Part shown: piece after piece, positions 51,661 to 61,299 of the stretch
How positions within the stretch are numbered: the first letter of the stretch is position 1
How the letters are laid out: every line of letters begins with the position of its first letter
NCBI GenBank assembly: GCA_001940995.1
Contig: MSHC01000020.1
Location: 50,822-114,821, forward strand
DNA: 64,000 nucleotides
Reading direction: 5' to 3'
Source: Ruminococcus sp. Phil15
Lineage (GTDB): Bacteria; Bacillota; Clostridia; Oscillospirales; Ruminococcaceae
Made by a program: the position numbers and the translations under genes
Notes under the pieces: model-generated
Seen by the model: only the letters and a program-made list of their open reading frames with translations
The model's database searches: none
Told to the model about the DNA's origin: nothing

Positions 51661-51689
51661 ATTATAAAGCATTCTGCCCACGCTGTCAA
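51661..51689 (-). promoter_or_regulatory. Sigma-A promoter of glyS
   Basis: Minus strand TTGACA (51689-51684), 17-base spacer, TATAAT (51666-51661). Confidence 0.88.
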
Positions 51690-51767
51690 GCAGTTGCTAT
51701 TTCATATTTTCTATATGCAATAAAGGCTTAGCGCAGGCTTGCGGTACGATGGATATGTCACGGCCGC

Positions 51768-51796
51768 TTGACTAAATTCCAAAATGGTATTATAAT
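51768..51796 (+). promoter_or_regulatory. Sigma-A promoter of glmU
   Basis: TTGACT (51768-51773), 17-base spacer, TATAAT (51791-51796). Confidence 0.85.
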
Positions 51797-51851
51797 AGGC
51801 TGTGAGAAAATATACTTGTGTAAAAGTAAAGCGCAAAAGGAGATAAACAGT

Positions 51852-53258
51852 ATGGCAGATAATGTAGTAATTCTTGCAGGCGGTCAGGGGAAAAGAATGA
51901 AAACCTCAAAGCCTAAGGTGCTTCTTGAAGTCCTCGGCACGCCTATGCTCCAATGGGTAATAGACGCATGCGAGGAAGCAGGACTCTCTGAAATATGCAT
52001 CGTAAAGGGATACGAGGCGGAGCAGATCGACAGCTATATCGACGGAAAATATGAAACAGTCCTCCAGAGCGAAAGACTAGGAACAGGCCACGCAGTTATG
52101 CAGGCTAAGGCTTTCCTTGAAAAGAACATCGGCTCTGACACTTTGATACTCTGCGGCGACGCACCGTTTATTGACAAGGCGACAATCGAAAACGCATTAA
52201 AGCTCCATAAGTCGCAGGGAAGCGCCGTTACAGTCGTGACGTCAAAAATCGACGACCCCAAGGGATACGGCAGAATTGTAAGAAATGAAAACGGCATTTC
52301 GGGAATCGTCGAGCATAAGGACTGCACTCCCGAGCAGCTTCTTATAAACGAAATCAATTCCGGGTGCTACTGGTTTGATACACAGGCGCTTTTGTCCGTC
52401 CTCTTTGAATTAAAGCCGAACAACGCACAGGGCGAGTATTACCTCACGGACTGCGTCGAGCTTCTTCTCAAAAAGGGCAGAAAGGCAACGGCGTATTGCT
52501 CTGAAAATCCCGACGTTTCTCTCGGCGCAAACGACAGAGCAGGACTTTTAAAGCTTAACGATATCGCAAGAATGAACGTTATTAACTCCCACCTCGATAA
52601 CGGCGTGGAAATGACCTGCCTTGACGGAGTGATTATCGGCAAGTATGTAAAAATCGGCGGAGGCACTCATATAAAAAGCGGAAGTCAGCTTTTCGGCAGA
52701 ACAACAGTCGGAGAAAACTGCGTGATAGGTCCGAATACGCTTCTGACGGATACAACAGTCGGCAGCGACGTTTCCCTCAATAACGTTATGGCGACAAAAT
52801 CGGTTGTCGAGGATAAAGCGTCAATAGGTCCATGGACTCAGCTCCGCCCCGATTCCTATATCAAAAAGGGAGTTAAAATCGGCGACTTCGTTGAAATCAA
52901 AAATTCTACGATCGGAGAGAGAACCGCCGTTGCACACCTTACCTATGTCGGTGACAGCGACGTCGGCGCAAACGTCAACTTCGGTTGCGGTTGCGTAACG
53001 GTAAACTTTGACGCAGAGCATAAGTACAGAACGGTAATAGGCGATAACGCATTTATCGGCTGTAACACAAACCTCGTTGCACCCGTAAGAGTCGGCAACA
53101 ACGCATACACCGCCGCAGGCTCAACGATCATAAACGACGTCCCTGACGGAGCGCTCGCCATAGAGCGTGGAACGGCTGTGATCAAGGAGGATTACGGCTA
53201 CCGCAAGCTTAAAGCAAGAACCGAAAAATTCAGGAAGCTCTCTCAGGACGAAAAGTAA
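51852..53258 (+). CDS. glmU: Bifunctional GlmU
   Basis: 468 residues from ATG 51852 behind AAAAGGAG; the upstream frame overlaps the promoter. The N-terminal uridyltransferase domain has LAGGQGKRMKTSKPKVLLEV, and LCGDAPFI and GYGRIV follow. The C-terminal left-handed beta-helix with hexapeptide repeats carries the acetyltransferase site (GDFVEIKNSTIG, HLTYVGD, NFGCGCVTVNFD). It makes UDP-GlcNAc for peptidoglycan. It is monocistronic here, followed by a terminator. Confidence 0.95.
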   Translation: MADNVVILAGGQGKRMKTSKPKVLLEVLGTPMLQWVIDACEEAGLSEICIVKGYEAEQIDSYIDGKYETVLQSERLGTGHAVMQAKAFLEKNIGSDTLILCGDAPFIDKATIENALKLHKSQGSAVTVVTSKIDDPKGYGRIVRNENGISGIVEHKDCTPEQLLINEINSGCYWFDTQALLSVLFELKPNNAQGEYYLTDCVELLLKKGRKATAYCSENPDVSLGANDRAGLLKLNDIARMNVINSHLDNGVEMTCLDGVIIGKYVKIGGGTHIKSGSQLFGRTTVGENCVIGPNTLLTDTTVGSDVSLNNVMATKSVVEDKASIGPWTQLRPDSYIKKGVKIGDFVEIKNSTIGERTAVAHLTYVGDSDVGANVNFGCGCVTVNFDAEHKYRTVIGDNAFIGCNTNLVAPVRVGNNAYTAAGSTIINDVPDGALAIERGTAVIKEDYGYRKLKARTEKFRKLSQDEK

Positions 53259-53275
53259 ATACGAAGCTTGTCTGC

Positions 53276-53315
53276 ATAGCCGTATCCGATATTACTCGGA
53301 TATGGCTATCTTTTT
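53276..53315 (+). terminator. Intrinsic terminator of glmU
   Basis: ATAGCCGTATCCGA pairs with TCGGATATGGCTAT, followed by C and T residues. Confidence 0.9.
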
Positions 53316-53423
53316 GTAAAAGCAATATAAATATTGTGCAGATTGCACATAAAAGCGAGCCAAATTCTGTTGAAAAATTTCCGCCAACGTTAACAAATAA
53401 CTATGGAAATTTGTTCTTTAATC

Positions 53424-53432
53424 TGCTATAAT
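53424..53432 (+). promoter_or_regulatory. Extended -10 promoter of ppdK
   Basis: TGCTATAAT at 53424-53432, an extended -10 (TGNTATAAT). The -35 is weak (TGGAAA 53404-53409). Confidence 0.6.
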
Positions 53433-53511
53433 ATTATTGTGTCCGAATGCGTTTTGACGCAGGTTTTTAAAAATTCGGAAATCAAAAATTATTTTGGAGG
53501 TAGATTTACCA

Positions 53512-56139
53512 ATGGCAAAAAAGTATGTTTATCTTTTCAAAGAAGGTAACGCCACAATGCGTGAGCTCCTCGGTGGTAAGGGTGCTAACCTCGCAGAAAT
53601 GACCAATATCGGTCTTCCTGTTCCACAGGGCTTCACAATCACAACAGAAGCTTGCACACAGTATTATGAAGACGGCAAGATCAACGACGATATCATTGCA
53701 GAGATCGAAGCAAACATCGTAAAGATGGAAGAGATCACAGGCAAGAAGTTCGGCGATGTTGAAAATCCTCTTCTCGTTTCAGTTCGTTCAGGTGCAAGAG
53801 CATCAATGCCTGGTATGATGGATACTATCCTCAACCTCGGTCTTAACGAAACTGTTGTTAACACAATCGCTGAAAAGTCCAATAACCCAAGATGGGCATG
53901 GGACTGCTACAGAAGATTTATTCAGATGTACTCCGACGTTGTTATGGAAGTTGGTAAGAAGTACTTTGAAGAGCTTATCGACAAGATGAAGACAGCAAGA
54001 GGCGTAAAGCAGGACGTTGAGCTTACAGCTGACGACCTCAAGGAACTCGCTTCACAGTTTAAGGCTGAATATAAGAACAAGATCGGTTCTGACTTCCCTG
54101 ACGATCCTAAGGAACAGCTCATGGGCGCTATCAAGGCCGTATTCCGTTCATGGGATAACCCAAGAGCTAACGTTTACCGCCGTGACAACGATATTCCTTT
54201 CTCATGGGGTACTGCTGTTAACGTTCAGGCAATGGCATTCGGTAACATGGGCGACGACTGCGGTACAGGCGTTGCATTTACCCGTGACCCTGCAACAGGC
54301 GAAAACAAGCTCATGGGCGAATTCTTAAAGAACGCTCAGGGCGAGGACGTTGTTGCCGGCGTAAGAACTCCTATGCCAATCGCTCAGATGGAGCAGGAAT
54401 TCCCTGAGGCTTATAAGGATTTCGTTAAGGTTTGTGAGATCCTCGAAAACCACTACCACGATATGCAGGATATGGAATTCACTATCGAAAATAAGAAGCT
54501 CTATATGCTCCAGTGCCGTAACGGTAAGAGAACAGCTCCTGCGGCTCTCAAGATCGCTTGCGACCTCGTTGACGAAGGACACAAGACTGAAGCTGAAGCA
54601 GTTCTTATGATCGACCCTAGAAACCTCGATACACTCCTCCACCCACAGTTCGACGCTGCTGCTCTTAAGGCTGCAACACCAATGGGTAAGGGCCTCGGCG
54701 CTTCTCCGGGAGCTGCTTGCGGTAAGATCGTATTTACAGCTGACGATGCTGTTGAATGGGCTGCAAAGGGCGAAAAGGTTGTACTCGTTCGTCTTGAAAC
54801 ATCACCTGAAGATATTACAGGTATGAAGTCTGCACAGGGTATCCTCACTGTTCGTGGCGGTATGACATCTCACGCTGCCGTTGTTGCCCGTGGTATGGGT
54901 ACTTGCTGCGTATCCGGTTGCGGCGACATCAACATGGACGAAGCTAACAAGAAGTTCACACTCGCAGGCAAGACCTTTAATGAAGGCGACTACATTTCTA
55001 TCGACGGTACAACAGGTAATATCTATGACGGTATTATCCCAACTGTTGACGCTACAATCGCAGGCGAATTTGGCAGAGTTATGGCTTGGGCTGACAAGTA
55101 CAGAACACTTAAGGTTAGAACAAACGCTGATACTCCTGCTGACGCTAAGAAGGCAAGAGAACTCGGCGCTGAAGGTATCGGTCTGTGCCGTACAGAGCAT
55201 ATGTTCTTCGAGGCAGACAGAATTGCTGCATTCAGAGAGATGATTTGTTCCGATACAGTTGAAGAGAGAGAAGCAGCTCTTGCTAAGATTGAGCCAATCC
55301 AGCAGGCTGACTTTGAAGCTCTCTACGAGGCACTCGAAGGAAACCCTGTTACAATCAGATTCCTCGACCCACCTCTCCACGAGTTCGTTCCTACTGAAGA
55401 AGCAGACATCAAGGCTCTCGCTGACGCTCAGGGCAAGTCTGTTGAAACTATCAAGAACATCATCGCTAACCTCCACGAATTCAACCCAATGATGGGTCAC
55501 CGTGGATGCCGTCTTGCTGTTACATATCCTGAAATCGCTGCAATGCAGACAAAGGCTGTAATCAAGGCTGCTATCAACGTTAAGAAGAATCACCCTGATT
55601 GGACAATCGTTCCTGAAATTATGATTCCGCTCGTTGGCGAAGTTAAGGAGCTCAAGTACGTTAAGAAGGTTGTTGTTGATACTGCTGACGCTGTTATAGC
55701 AGAGGCTGGTGCTGAACTCAAGTACGAAGTTGGTACTATGATCGAAATTCCTAGAGCTGCTCTTACAGCTGACGAAATCGCTAAGGAAGCTGACTTCTTC
55801 TGCTTCGGTACAAACGACCTTACTCAGATGACATACGGCTTCTCAAGAGACGACGCAGGCAAGTTCCTCGGCGCATACTATGACGCTAAGATCTTTGAGA
55901 ACGACCCATTTGCTAAGCTCGACCAGACAGGCGTTGGCAAGCTTATGGAAATGGCAATCAAGCTCGGTAAGCCGGTTAATCCAAACCTCCACATCGGTAT
56001 CTGCGGCGAGCACGGCGGCGACCCAACATCTGTTGAGTTCTGCCATAAGATCGGTCTTAACTATGTATCCTGCTCACCGTTCCGTGTGCCAATAGCTAGA
56101 CTTGCCGCTGCACAGGCTGCTATCAACGACAAGAAGTAA
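53512..56139 (+). CDS. ppdK: Pyruvate, phosphate dikinase
   Basis: 875 residues from ATG 53512 behind TTGGAGG; an in-frame TTG at 53494 contains the ribosome site itself. It interconverts pyruvate + ATP + Pi with phosphoenolpyruvate + AMP + PPi, a common glycolytic enzyme in clostridia. The nucleotide-binding domain is N-terminal (LLGGKGANLAEMTNIGLPVP), the swivelling domain has GGMTSHAAVVARGMG with the phosphorylated His, and the C-terminal pyruvate-binding barrel has GLCRTEHMFFEADR and GICGEHGGDPTSVEFC. Very strong codon bias suggests high expression. A Tn7-like element begins directly after it. Confidence 0.97.
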   Translation: MAKKYVYLFKEGNATMRELLGGKGANLAEMTNIGLPVPQGFTITTEACTQYYEDGKINDDIIAEIEANIVKMEEITGKKFGDVENPLLVSVRSGARASMPGMMDTILNLGLNETVVNTIAEKSNNPRWAWDCYRRFIQMYSDVVMEVGKKYFEELIDKMKTARGVKQDVELTADDLKELASQFKAEYKNKIGSDFPDDPKEQLMGAIKAVFRSWDNPRANVYRRDNDIPFSWGTAVNVQAMAFGNMGDDCGTGVAFTRDPATGENKLMGEFLKNAQGEDVVAGVRTPMPIAQMEQEFPEAYKDFVKVCEILENHYHDMQDMEFTIENKKLYMLQCRNGKRTAPAALKIACDLVDEGHKTEAEAVLMIDPRNLDTLLHPQFDAAALKAATPMGKGLGASPGAACGKIVFTADDAVEWAAKGEKVVLVRLETSPEDITGMKSAQGILTVRGGMTSHAAVVARGMGTCCVSGCGDINMDEANKKFTLAGKTFNEGDYISIDGTTGNIYDGIIPTVDATIAGEFGRVMAWADKYRTLKVRTNADTPADAKKARELGAEGIGLCRTEHMFFEADRIAAFREMICSDTVEEREAALAKIEPIQQADFEALYEALEGNPVTIRFLDPPLHEFVPTEEADIKALADAQGKSVETIKNIIANLHEFNPMMGHRGCRLAVTYPEIAAMQTKAVIKAAINVKKNHPDWTIVPEIMIPLVGEVKELKYVKKVVVDTADAVIAEAGAELKYEVGTMIEIPRAALTADEIAKEADFFCFGTNDLTQMTYGFSRDDAGKFLGAYYDAKIFENDPFAKLDQTGVGKLMEMAIKLGKPVNPNLHIGICGEHGGDPTSVEFCHKIGLNYVSCSPFRVPIARLAAAQAAINDKK

Positions 56140-56202
56140 GCAGAGATTTGTTGTTAAGGTGCAAACCGATTTTTACAAAAAATTTGTGCTAAACTAAAGA
56201 AT

Positions 56203-56246
56203 AGACCTTGTGAGTCATTTACGGCTCACAGGGTCTTATTTTTTTT
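56203..56246 (+). terminator. Intrinsic terminator of ppdK
   Basis: AGACCTTGTGAG pairs with CTCACAGGGTCT, then TTATTTTTTTT. Confidence 0.9.
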
Positions 56247-56394
56247 GCGACATGGCGAAAAACCTTGAAAATACGGCATTTTTGATAATAAAATCAAAGT
56301 TTTATTGTCATTTTGATTTTGCAAATCCTCAAAGTAGGGGCGTTTGCTGGGGCAAGAATTTTTTTCAAAATGATTTTTGCCGAGATATGGAGAT

Positions 56395-56547
56395 TTCCCA
56401 AAAACACGCTTTTGGGAGTCATATATTAATCCAAAATCGCCGTAAAATCAACATTTTAACGCTTTCTATAATGTTTTCGATTATGTTTTTGGGAGTTTCA
56501 GTTCTGTTTTTGGGGATTTCTAAACGTTTTTGGGAGCTTTTTGGGAA
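56395..56547. repeat. Repeated GTTTTTGGGAG motif, putative TnsB sites
   Basis: Copies at 56485-56495, 56506-56516 (GTTTTTGGGGA) and 56526-56536 are spaced 21 and 20 bases. A variant follows at 56537 (CTTTTTGGGAA), another lies at 56408-56418 (GCTTTTGGGAG), and an inverted copy at 56395-56406. Tn7-type ends carry multiple TnsB sites of about 20-22 bases overlapping the tnsA promoter, and this fits that pattern. Confidence 0.5.
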
Positions 56548-56574
56548 GCAGAAAAAATCTCAGGAGGTAAAGCC

Positions 56575-56919
56575 ATGAAGAAAAAAGGTTACAAAGGGCG
56601 ATGCGAAAAACGGTCATTGCCAAAATGTCAAGGTGTTTGCAAAACATATGATGCAATTCAATATGCTTATGCGGACATTCTTCAATCAGACAGCACCATT
56701 CAGGAATTCCGATGCAATGTTATTCTCAATGGTTTGTCGGAAGGTGAATATACCACCGATTTTGTGTGTATCAAAGTTAGCGGTGAATTGATGGTCAGAG
56801 AATGTGTGTTTCGCAAGCATCTGACTAAACCAATGACAGTTAAGCTGTTGGATGTTTCAAGAGAATATTGGCTTAAACGTGGTGCAGATTGGGGGATTGT
56901 GACAGATGCGGAAAAATGA
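56575..56919 (+). CDS. tnsA: TnsA-like protein, short and catalytically divergent
   Basis: 114 residues from ATG 56575 behind CAGGAGG. Canonical TnsA is about 270 residues and cuts the 5' ends of the transposon. The match is clear in GEYTTDFVC, KPMTVKLLDVSREYW and RGADWGIVTDAE (TnsA of E. coli has TLEKLELERRYW). Aligned without gaps by eye to E. coli TnsA, E63 corresponds to Q, D114 is retained (TTDF) and K132 corresponds to V (RECVF). The N- and C-terminal extensions are missing. It may be structural rather than a nuclease. The stop overlaps tnsB. Confidence 0.65.
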   Translation: MKKKGYKGRCEKRSLPKCQGVCKTYDAIQYAYADILQSDSTIQEFRCNVILNGLSEGEYTTDFVCIKVSGELMVRECVFRKHLTKPMTVKLLDVSREYWLKRGADWGIVTDAEK

Positions 56920-58735
56920 CATTTTAAAATGCGGTGATAGCATTTTTCGAGTATTGGACATCAAAAATAATGAAATCTTTTTGATTGATTGCGGTAAAAG
57001 GACGATTCCAACATGGATTTCAGAAGATGAAATACAAGATTGCACATATCTTACTGAGACAGAACTAAAAGAATACATACCCGTCCCGCTCCCTGATTTA
57101 GATACTATGGATGCAAAAAGCCTATGTATCATAAATGAAAGATATACATTGATTTCCGGTATTCTTCCCTTTGTATCTGATTTTAGAATGAGAAATAAGA
57201 GAATTGCTGCAATTTCAGCAGAATACGGAATATGCAGACAGACAATTATAAATTATCTTTGTTTGTATTTGGCATTTCAAGATAAATCTGTACTTGCACC
57301 AAAGCCTTGTATTTCTGATACAACATTAAGCTATGACGAAAAGAATTTTAGATGGGCAATCAATAAATTTTATCTGAATCAAAATAAAAACAGCCTCAGA
57401 ACGGCTTATACGCTCATGCTGAAGGAAAAGTATTGTGATTGTTTTGGAGTGTTAAACCCTGATTATCCATCTTTCAATAGATTCCGTTATTTCTACAGAA
57501 AAAACAAGAGATTGCAGACTTACTACATATCAAGAAACGGGATTAAAGATTATCAGAAAAACCATCGTCCTCTATTAGGCGATGGTGTGCAAGAGTTCGC
57601 TCCTGCTGTTGGTGTTGGCTTTCTGGATTCTACAGTATGTGATATATATATTGTCAATGAATCCGGAAACGTAATAGGACGCCCGCTGCTAACGACTTGT
57701 ATTGATGCTTATAGTTCTCTTTGTTGTGGTTACTCTCTATCATGGGAAGGCGGTGTTTATAGCTTGCGTGGTCTTATGCTTAATATTATAACTAATAAGC
57801 AGGAATTGTGTAAAAAGCATGGGATAATTATAGAAAAATCCGAGTGGGATTGTGATATGCTTCCAGGAACGCTTGTAACTGATAGAGGGTCAGAATATAT
57901 ATCTGAAACTTTTGAACAGTTAGCCGATGTTGGAATAAGGATTATAAATCTACCTTCCTTCAGAGCAGATTTGAAATCCGAGGTTGAACGCTTTTTTGGA
58001 TTGGTTCAAGATTCTTTTAAACCTTATTTGAAAGGCAAAGGAATTGTTATGCCGGACTATCAAGAGCGAGGAGCAAGAGATTATAGAAAAGATGCTTGCT
58101 TAACTATGGAAGATTTTGAAAAGGTTCTTATCCGCTGCATTATCTATTATAATTCACAACGCATATTAGAAAACTTTCCATACACAGAGGATATGATTAG
58201 AGATAAAATACAACCATTTGCTAACAGTATTTGGAATTATGGCAAATCACAGAATGGTGCTAATCTAATTAAGATTGACAAGGAAGTGCTAACACTTACT
58301 TTGCTTCCACGCACAATAGGTAAATTTCGCAGAAACGGTCTGATTGTCAATAAGATGAGATATAAAAATCGTGATTTTATAGAGGAATACTTGTCAGGTG
58401 GTACGGTGAAAGTTGCTTATAATCCTGATGATGTTTCTAATATTTGGCTAATTAAAAACGGCTCATATATTCGTTTTGAGCTGATAGAAAGTCGATATGC
58501 GGGTAAACAGTTATCAGAGGTACAACAGCTACAAGAAGAAAAGAAAAGCCTGGTACAAGCCGCAGAAACAGCAAGCATACAGGCTCAGATTGATTTAGCC
58601 GCTCACATCTTAAATATAGCCGATAATGCTATTAAACATGAAAATACAGATGTTAAGGGAATTAGAGAAACTCGCAAGCGTGAAACAAGGAAAACTCATA
58701 TTGACTACATGAAGGATGGTGAAGGTAATGAATGA
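56906..58735 (+). CDS. tnsB: TnsB-like DDE transposase
   Basis: 609 residues from ATG 56906 (14-base overlap with tnsA). An N-terminal helix-turn-helix region (ISAEYGICRQTIINYL) precedes the retroviral-integrase core. The catalytic triad is readable: Asp in GVGFLDSTVCDIY, Asp in LVTDRGSEYIS and Glu in LKSEVERFFGLV. A C-terminal beta-barrel and helical tail follow. TnsB binds the ends and joins the 3' ends to target DNA. A TnsC start overlaps its stop. Confidence 0.9.
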   Translation: MRKNDILKCGDSIFRVLDIKNNEIFLIDCGKRTIPTWISEDEIQDCTYLTETELKEYIPVPLPDLDTMDAKSLCIINERYTLISGILPFVSDFRMRNKRIAAISAEYGICRQTIINYLCLYLAFQDKSVLAPKPCISDTTLSYDEKNFRWAINKFYLNQNKNSLRTAYTLMLKEKYCDCFGVLNPDYPSFNRFRYFYRKNKRLQTYYISRNGIKDYQKNHRPLLGDGVQEFAPAVGVGFLDSTVCDIYIVNESGNVIGRPLLTTCIDAYSSLCCGYSLSWEGGVYSLRGLMLNIITNKQELCKKHGIIIEKSEWDCDMLPGTLVTDRGSEYISETFEQLADVGIRIINLPSFRADLKSEVERFFGLVQDSFKPYLKGKGIVMPDYQERGARDYRKDACLTMEDFEKVLIRCIIYYNSQRILENFPYTEDMIRDKIQPFANSIWNYGKSQNGANLIKIDKEVLTLTLLPRTIGKFRRNGLIVNKMRYKNRDFIEEYLSGGTVKVAYNPDDVSNIWLIKNGSYIRFELIESRYAGKQLSEVQQLQEEKKSLVQAAETASIQAQIDLAAHILNIADNAIKHENTDVKGIRETRKRETRKTHIDYMKDGEGNE

Positions 58736-59963
58736 AAACATATTATCTAAAATCCCACCTATGAAATCTGGGAATGAACTTGTGTCAGCTTTATCGGTGT
58801 TTCCTGAATATGATGAAACAATCTGTAATGAAAATGAAGCAGTCCGTTTAATGGCTTTATCAGAACTCTACAAAATTTATGTGCCATCTCAAATGTCATT
58901 GGAGATATACAGCAAATTGTATTTGGCTTTACTCAGGTCATTACAGAAAAAAGGTACAAGATTAGCGGTTATGCAACATAACGAAAACCATAAAGCAATC
59001 CTGAATCAAGAATATAGAGGAATTATTGGCGGCTCAGACTCTTTTACAATCATTGGAGCATCCGGAATTGGAAAGAGTTCGGCTATTTGCAGAGCAATAT
59101 CTTTAATATCAGAAAAACGTATTATTGAGATTGATAAACCAAACACAAAAATAATTCCTTGTGTTGTAGTGCAAACTCCTTTTGATAGCTCTGTTAAAGG
59201 ATTACTGCTTGAAATACTGCGAAAAGTAGATGAAGAATTAGAAAGCAACTACTATAAAAATGCATTAAAAGTACGAACTACAACAGATATGCTTATAGGA
59301 ATGGTTAGTTCGGTCGCAATAAATCATATTGGTCTGCTGATTGTTGATGAAATTCAAAATGTAGTTAATTCAAAAAATGGTAAGAATTTAATTGGTTCGC
59401 TAACTCAGCTAATTAACAATTCCGGAATTAGTATATGTATGGTTGGAACACCTGAAAGCACAGTATTTTTTGAACAAGCGATGCACCTTGCGAGAAGGTC
59501 ATTGGGGCTAAAATATACTGCGATGTGTTATGATGTGTATTTCCAGAGTTTTTGTAAGGTTATATTTAATTATCAATACGTCAAAAATCGTACTGAAATA
59601 ACTGCTGCCCTTATAGAATGGCTTTACGAGCATTCAGCCGGTGTAGTATCTGTAGTTGTATCACTCATTCATGATGCACAGGAAATAGCTATATTGACCG
59701 GAAAAGAAGTATTAAACCTTGAAACGCTGAATATGGCATATGAACAGAGAATGTCTATGCTACATGGCTATATTCAGCCGTCTATAAAGAAAGGCAAGTC
59801 TACCACAAATCCTAAAATAAATAAAAATGTTATTCCAGACGGAGAAAACGAAATTGAAAATAAAATCAGTATTTCATCGTTGGTTGAAAAATCTAAATTT
59901 GAAGGAACGGATATTGTTAAACTGCTTAGAGAACATATGAGTATTGAGGAGGTACTGCTATGA
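58728..59963 (+). CDS. tnsC: TnsC-like AAA+ transposition regulator
   Basis: 411 residues from ATG 58728 behind GAAGG, overlapping tnsB by 8 bases. Walker A GASGIGKSS, Walker B LLIVDEIQNV and sensor ICMVGTPES show the TniB/TnsC ATPase family, which forms filaments on DNA and links the target selector to the transposase. It ends in an ATGA overlap with tniQ. Confidence 0.9.
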   Translation: MNENILSKIPPMKSGNELVSALSVFPEYDETICNENEAVRLMALSELYKIYVPSQMSLEIYSKLYLALLRSLQKKGTRLAVMQHNENHKAILNQEYRGIIGGSDSFTIIGASGIGKSSAICRAISLISEKRIIEIDKPNTKIIPCVVVQTPFDSSVKGLLLEILRKVDEELESNYYKNALKVRTTTDMLIGMVSSVAINHIGLLIVDEIQNVVNSKNGKNLIGSLTQLINNSGISICMVGTPESTVFFEQAMHLARRSLGLKYTAMCYDVYFQSFCKVIFNYQYVKNRTEITAALIEWLYEHSAGVVSVVVSLIHDAQEIAILTGKEVLNLETLNMAYEQRMSMLHGYIQPSIKKGKSTTNPKINKNVIPDGENEIENKISISSLVEKSKFEGTDIVKLLREHMSIEEVLL

Positions 59964-61297
59964 TAGTGTATTTACCTGAAATATACCCAGATGAATTGGT
60001 TTATAGTTGGTTCTGCCGCTATTATGTGCATTCTGGCTGTTTGACTCATAAAACAGCGTTACAAGAGATTCTATATAACCGCTGTAATAATCCAAGCAAA
60101 GAGTTTTTAGGACATTTGAATCATCAAATGACCGCTGCAATACAACAGAATTATCCTATTGAGAACTTAGTTTTATATAATACAATGTTTCCGCAATATG
60201 CACGCTTTATTTCGCTTGACCAAAAGAAAGAAGCACTTTATCACATTGAACATGATTTTTGCGATGCTCACCATTTGTTTTCAATTCTTCCACGAGATGA
60301 TGAAGATAAATACATGAAATACTGTCCTATATGTGTTAATGAAGATAGGCAGCAATACGGGGAGGCGTATTGGCATAGAATACACCAAATCCGAAATATG
60401 CAGATATGTACAAAGCATAATTGCAGACTTGTAAATTCTGCTGTTATAGCAAAGAGTGAGCAGACATTTACCCTATGTCCGGCTGAATCGTTTGTAATAC
60501 AACAAAAACCAACAATAGAAACAGACACGCTCAAAATCGCATTTGCAAAGTATATGACGGATGTTTTTAATGCTCCAATGGATTTGAAAAGAGACATTCC
60601 CATAAGTGCGGTATTGTATCATGGGATGCGGAATACAAAATATATGAAATCCACAGGTAAAACCAGATATACAAAACAACTTGCAGAAGATATGAAAGCC
60701 TATTACACACGGCTGAATTTAGGCAGCATAGCAAGTATGTACCAAATTCAGCGGGTGTTGCTTGGAGACCGTTTTGATTTTTCTGTCGTTTGTCAGATAG
60801 CATTTTACTTGACTGTAAATATAAATGACTTGACAAATCCGACATTAACAGCGGTACAGATAGAGCAAGAGCAAAATACCCACTATATGAAAGACAGAAC
60901 GCCTATTGATTGGGCGGTGTATGATGCTGAAACAGCTCCCATATTAGAACGGATTGCAAGGTCAATATATGACGGTTCAGCCAGCGAAACAGGCAGACCT
61001 GAAAGAGTATCTGAAAAGATGATATACAGGGAATTAGAGTTGCCAAAGCATAGACTTGAAGTTATGCCAAAATGCAGAGCAATTATGGAACGATATAATG
61101 AAACCTATGAAGAAAACTGGGCAAGGCGCATTGTTTGGGCTTATAATAAACTAAAGTCAACGAATGAACCTTTCTATTGGTCGGACATCAGAAGGCTTAC
61201 AGGAGTAAAAAAGAAGAATATTGAAGCGATAATACCATACATAAGAAAACACACCAAAGAAGAAACAGCAGATGCAATTATATTTCTTGTTAAATGA
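59960..61297 (+). CDS. tniQ: TniQ/TnsD-type target selector
   Basis: 445 residues. The N-terminal TniQ domain (YPDELVYSWFCRYYVHSG) holds a zinc finger in YCPICVNEDRQQYGEAYWHRIH and CTKHNCRL. A long C-terminal part (about 200-445) with helix-turn-helix-like segments (YQIQRVLLGDRF; DIRRLTGVKKKNIEAIIPYI) resembles TnsD, which reads a fixed chromosomal attachment site. Single target selector visible. The terminator follows at 61300. Confidence 0.88.
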   Translation: MIVYLPEIYPDELVYSWFCRYYVHSGCLTHKTALQEILYNRCNNPSKEFLGHLNHQMTAAIQQNYPIENLVLYNTMFPQYARFISLDQKKEALYHIEHDFCDAHHLFSILPRDDEDKYMKYCPICVNEDRQQYGEAYWHRIHQIRNMQICTKHNCRLVNSAVIAKSEQTFTLCPAESFVIQQKPTIETDTLKIAFAKYMTDVFNAPMDLKRDIPISAVLYHGMRNTKYMKSTGKTRYTKQLAEDMKAYYTRLNLGSIASMYQIQRVLLGDRFDFSVVCQIAFYLTVNINDLTNPTLTAVQIEQEQNTHYMKDRTPIDWAVYDAETAPILERIARSIYDGSASETGRPERVSEKMIYRELELPKHRLEVMPKCRAIMERYNETYEENWARRIVWAYNKLKSTNEPFYWSDIRRLTGVKKKNIEAIIPYIRKHTKEETADAIIFLVK

Positions 61298-61299
61298 AA

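Larger units (their letters stand above)
56140..56574. other. ppdK-transposon junction region
   Basis: 435 bases without a gene. It contains the ppdK terminator (56203-56246), a drop in GC, a possible transposon end (TGTCATTTTG at 56306) and several copies of a GTTTTTGGGAG word between 56395 and 56547. Confidence 0.6.
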
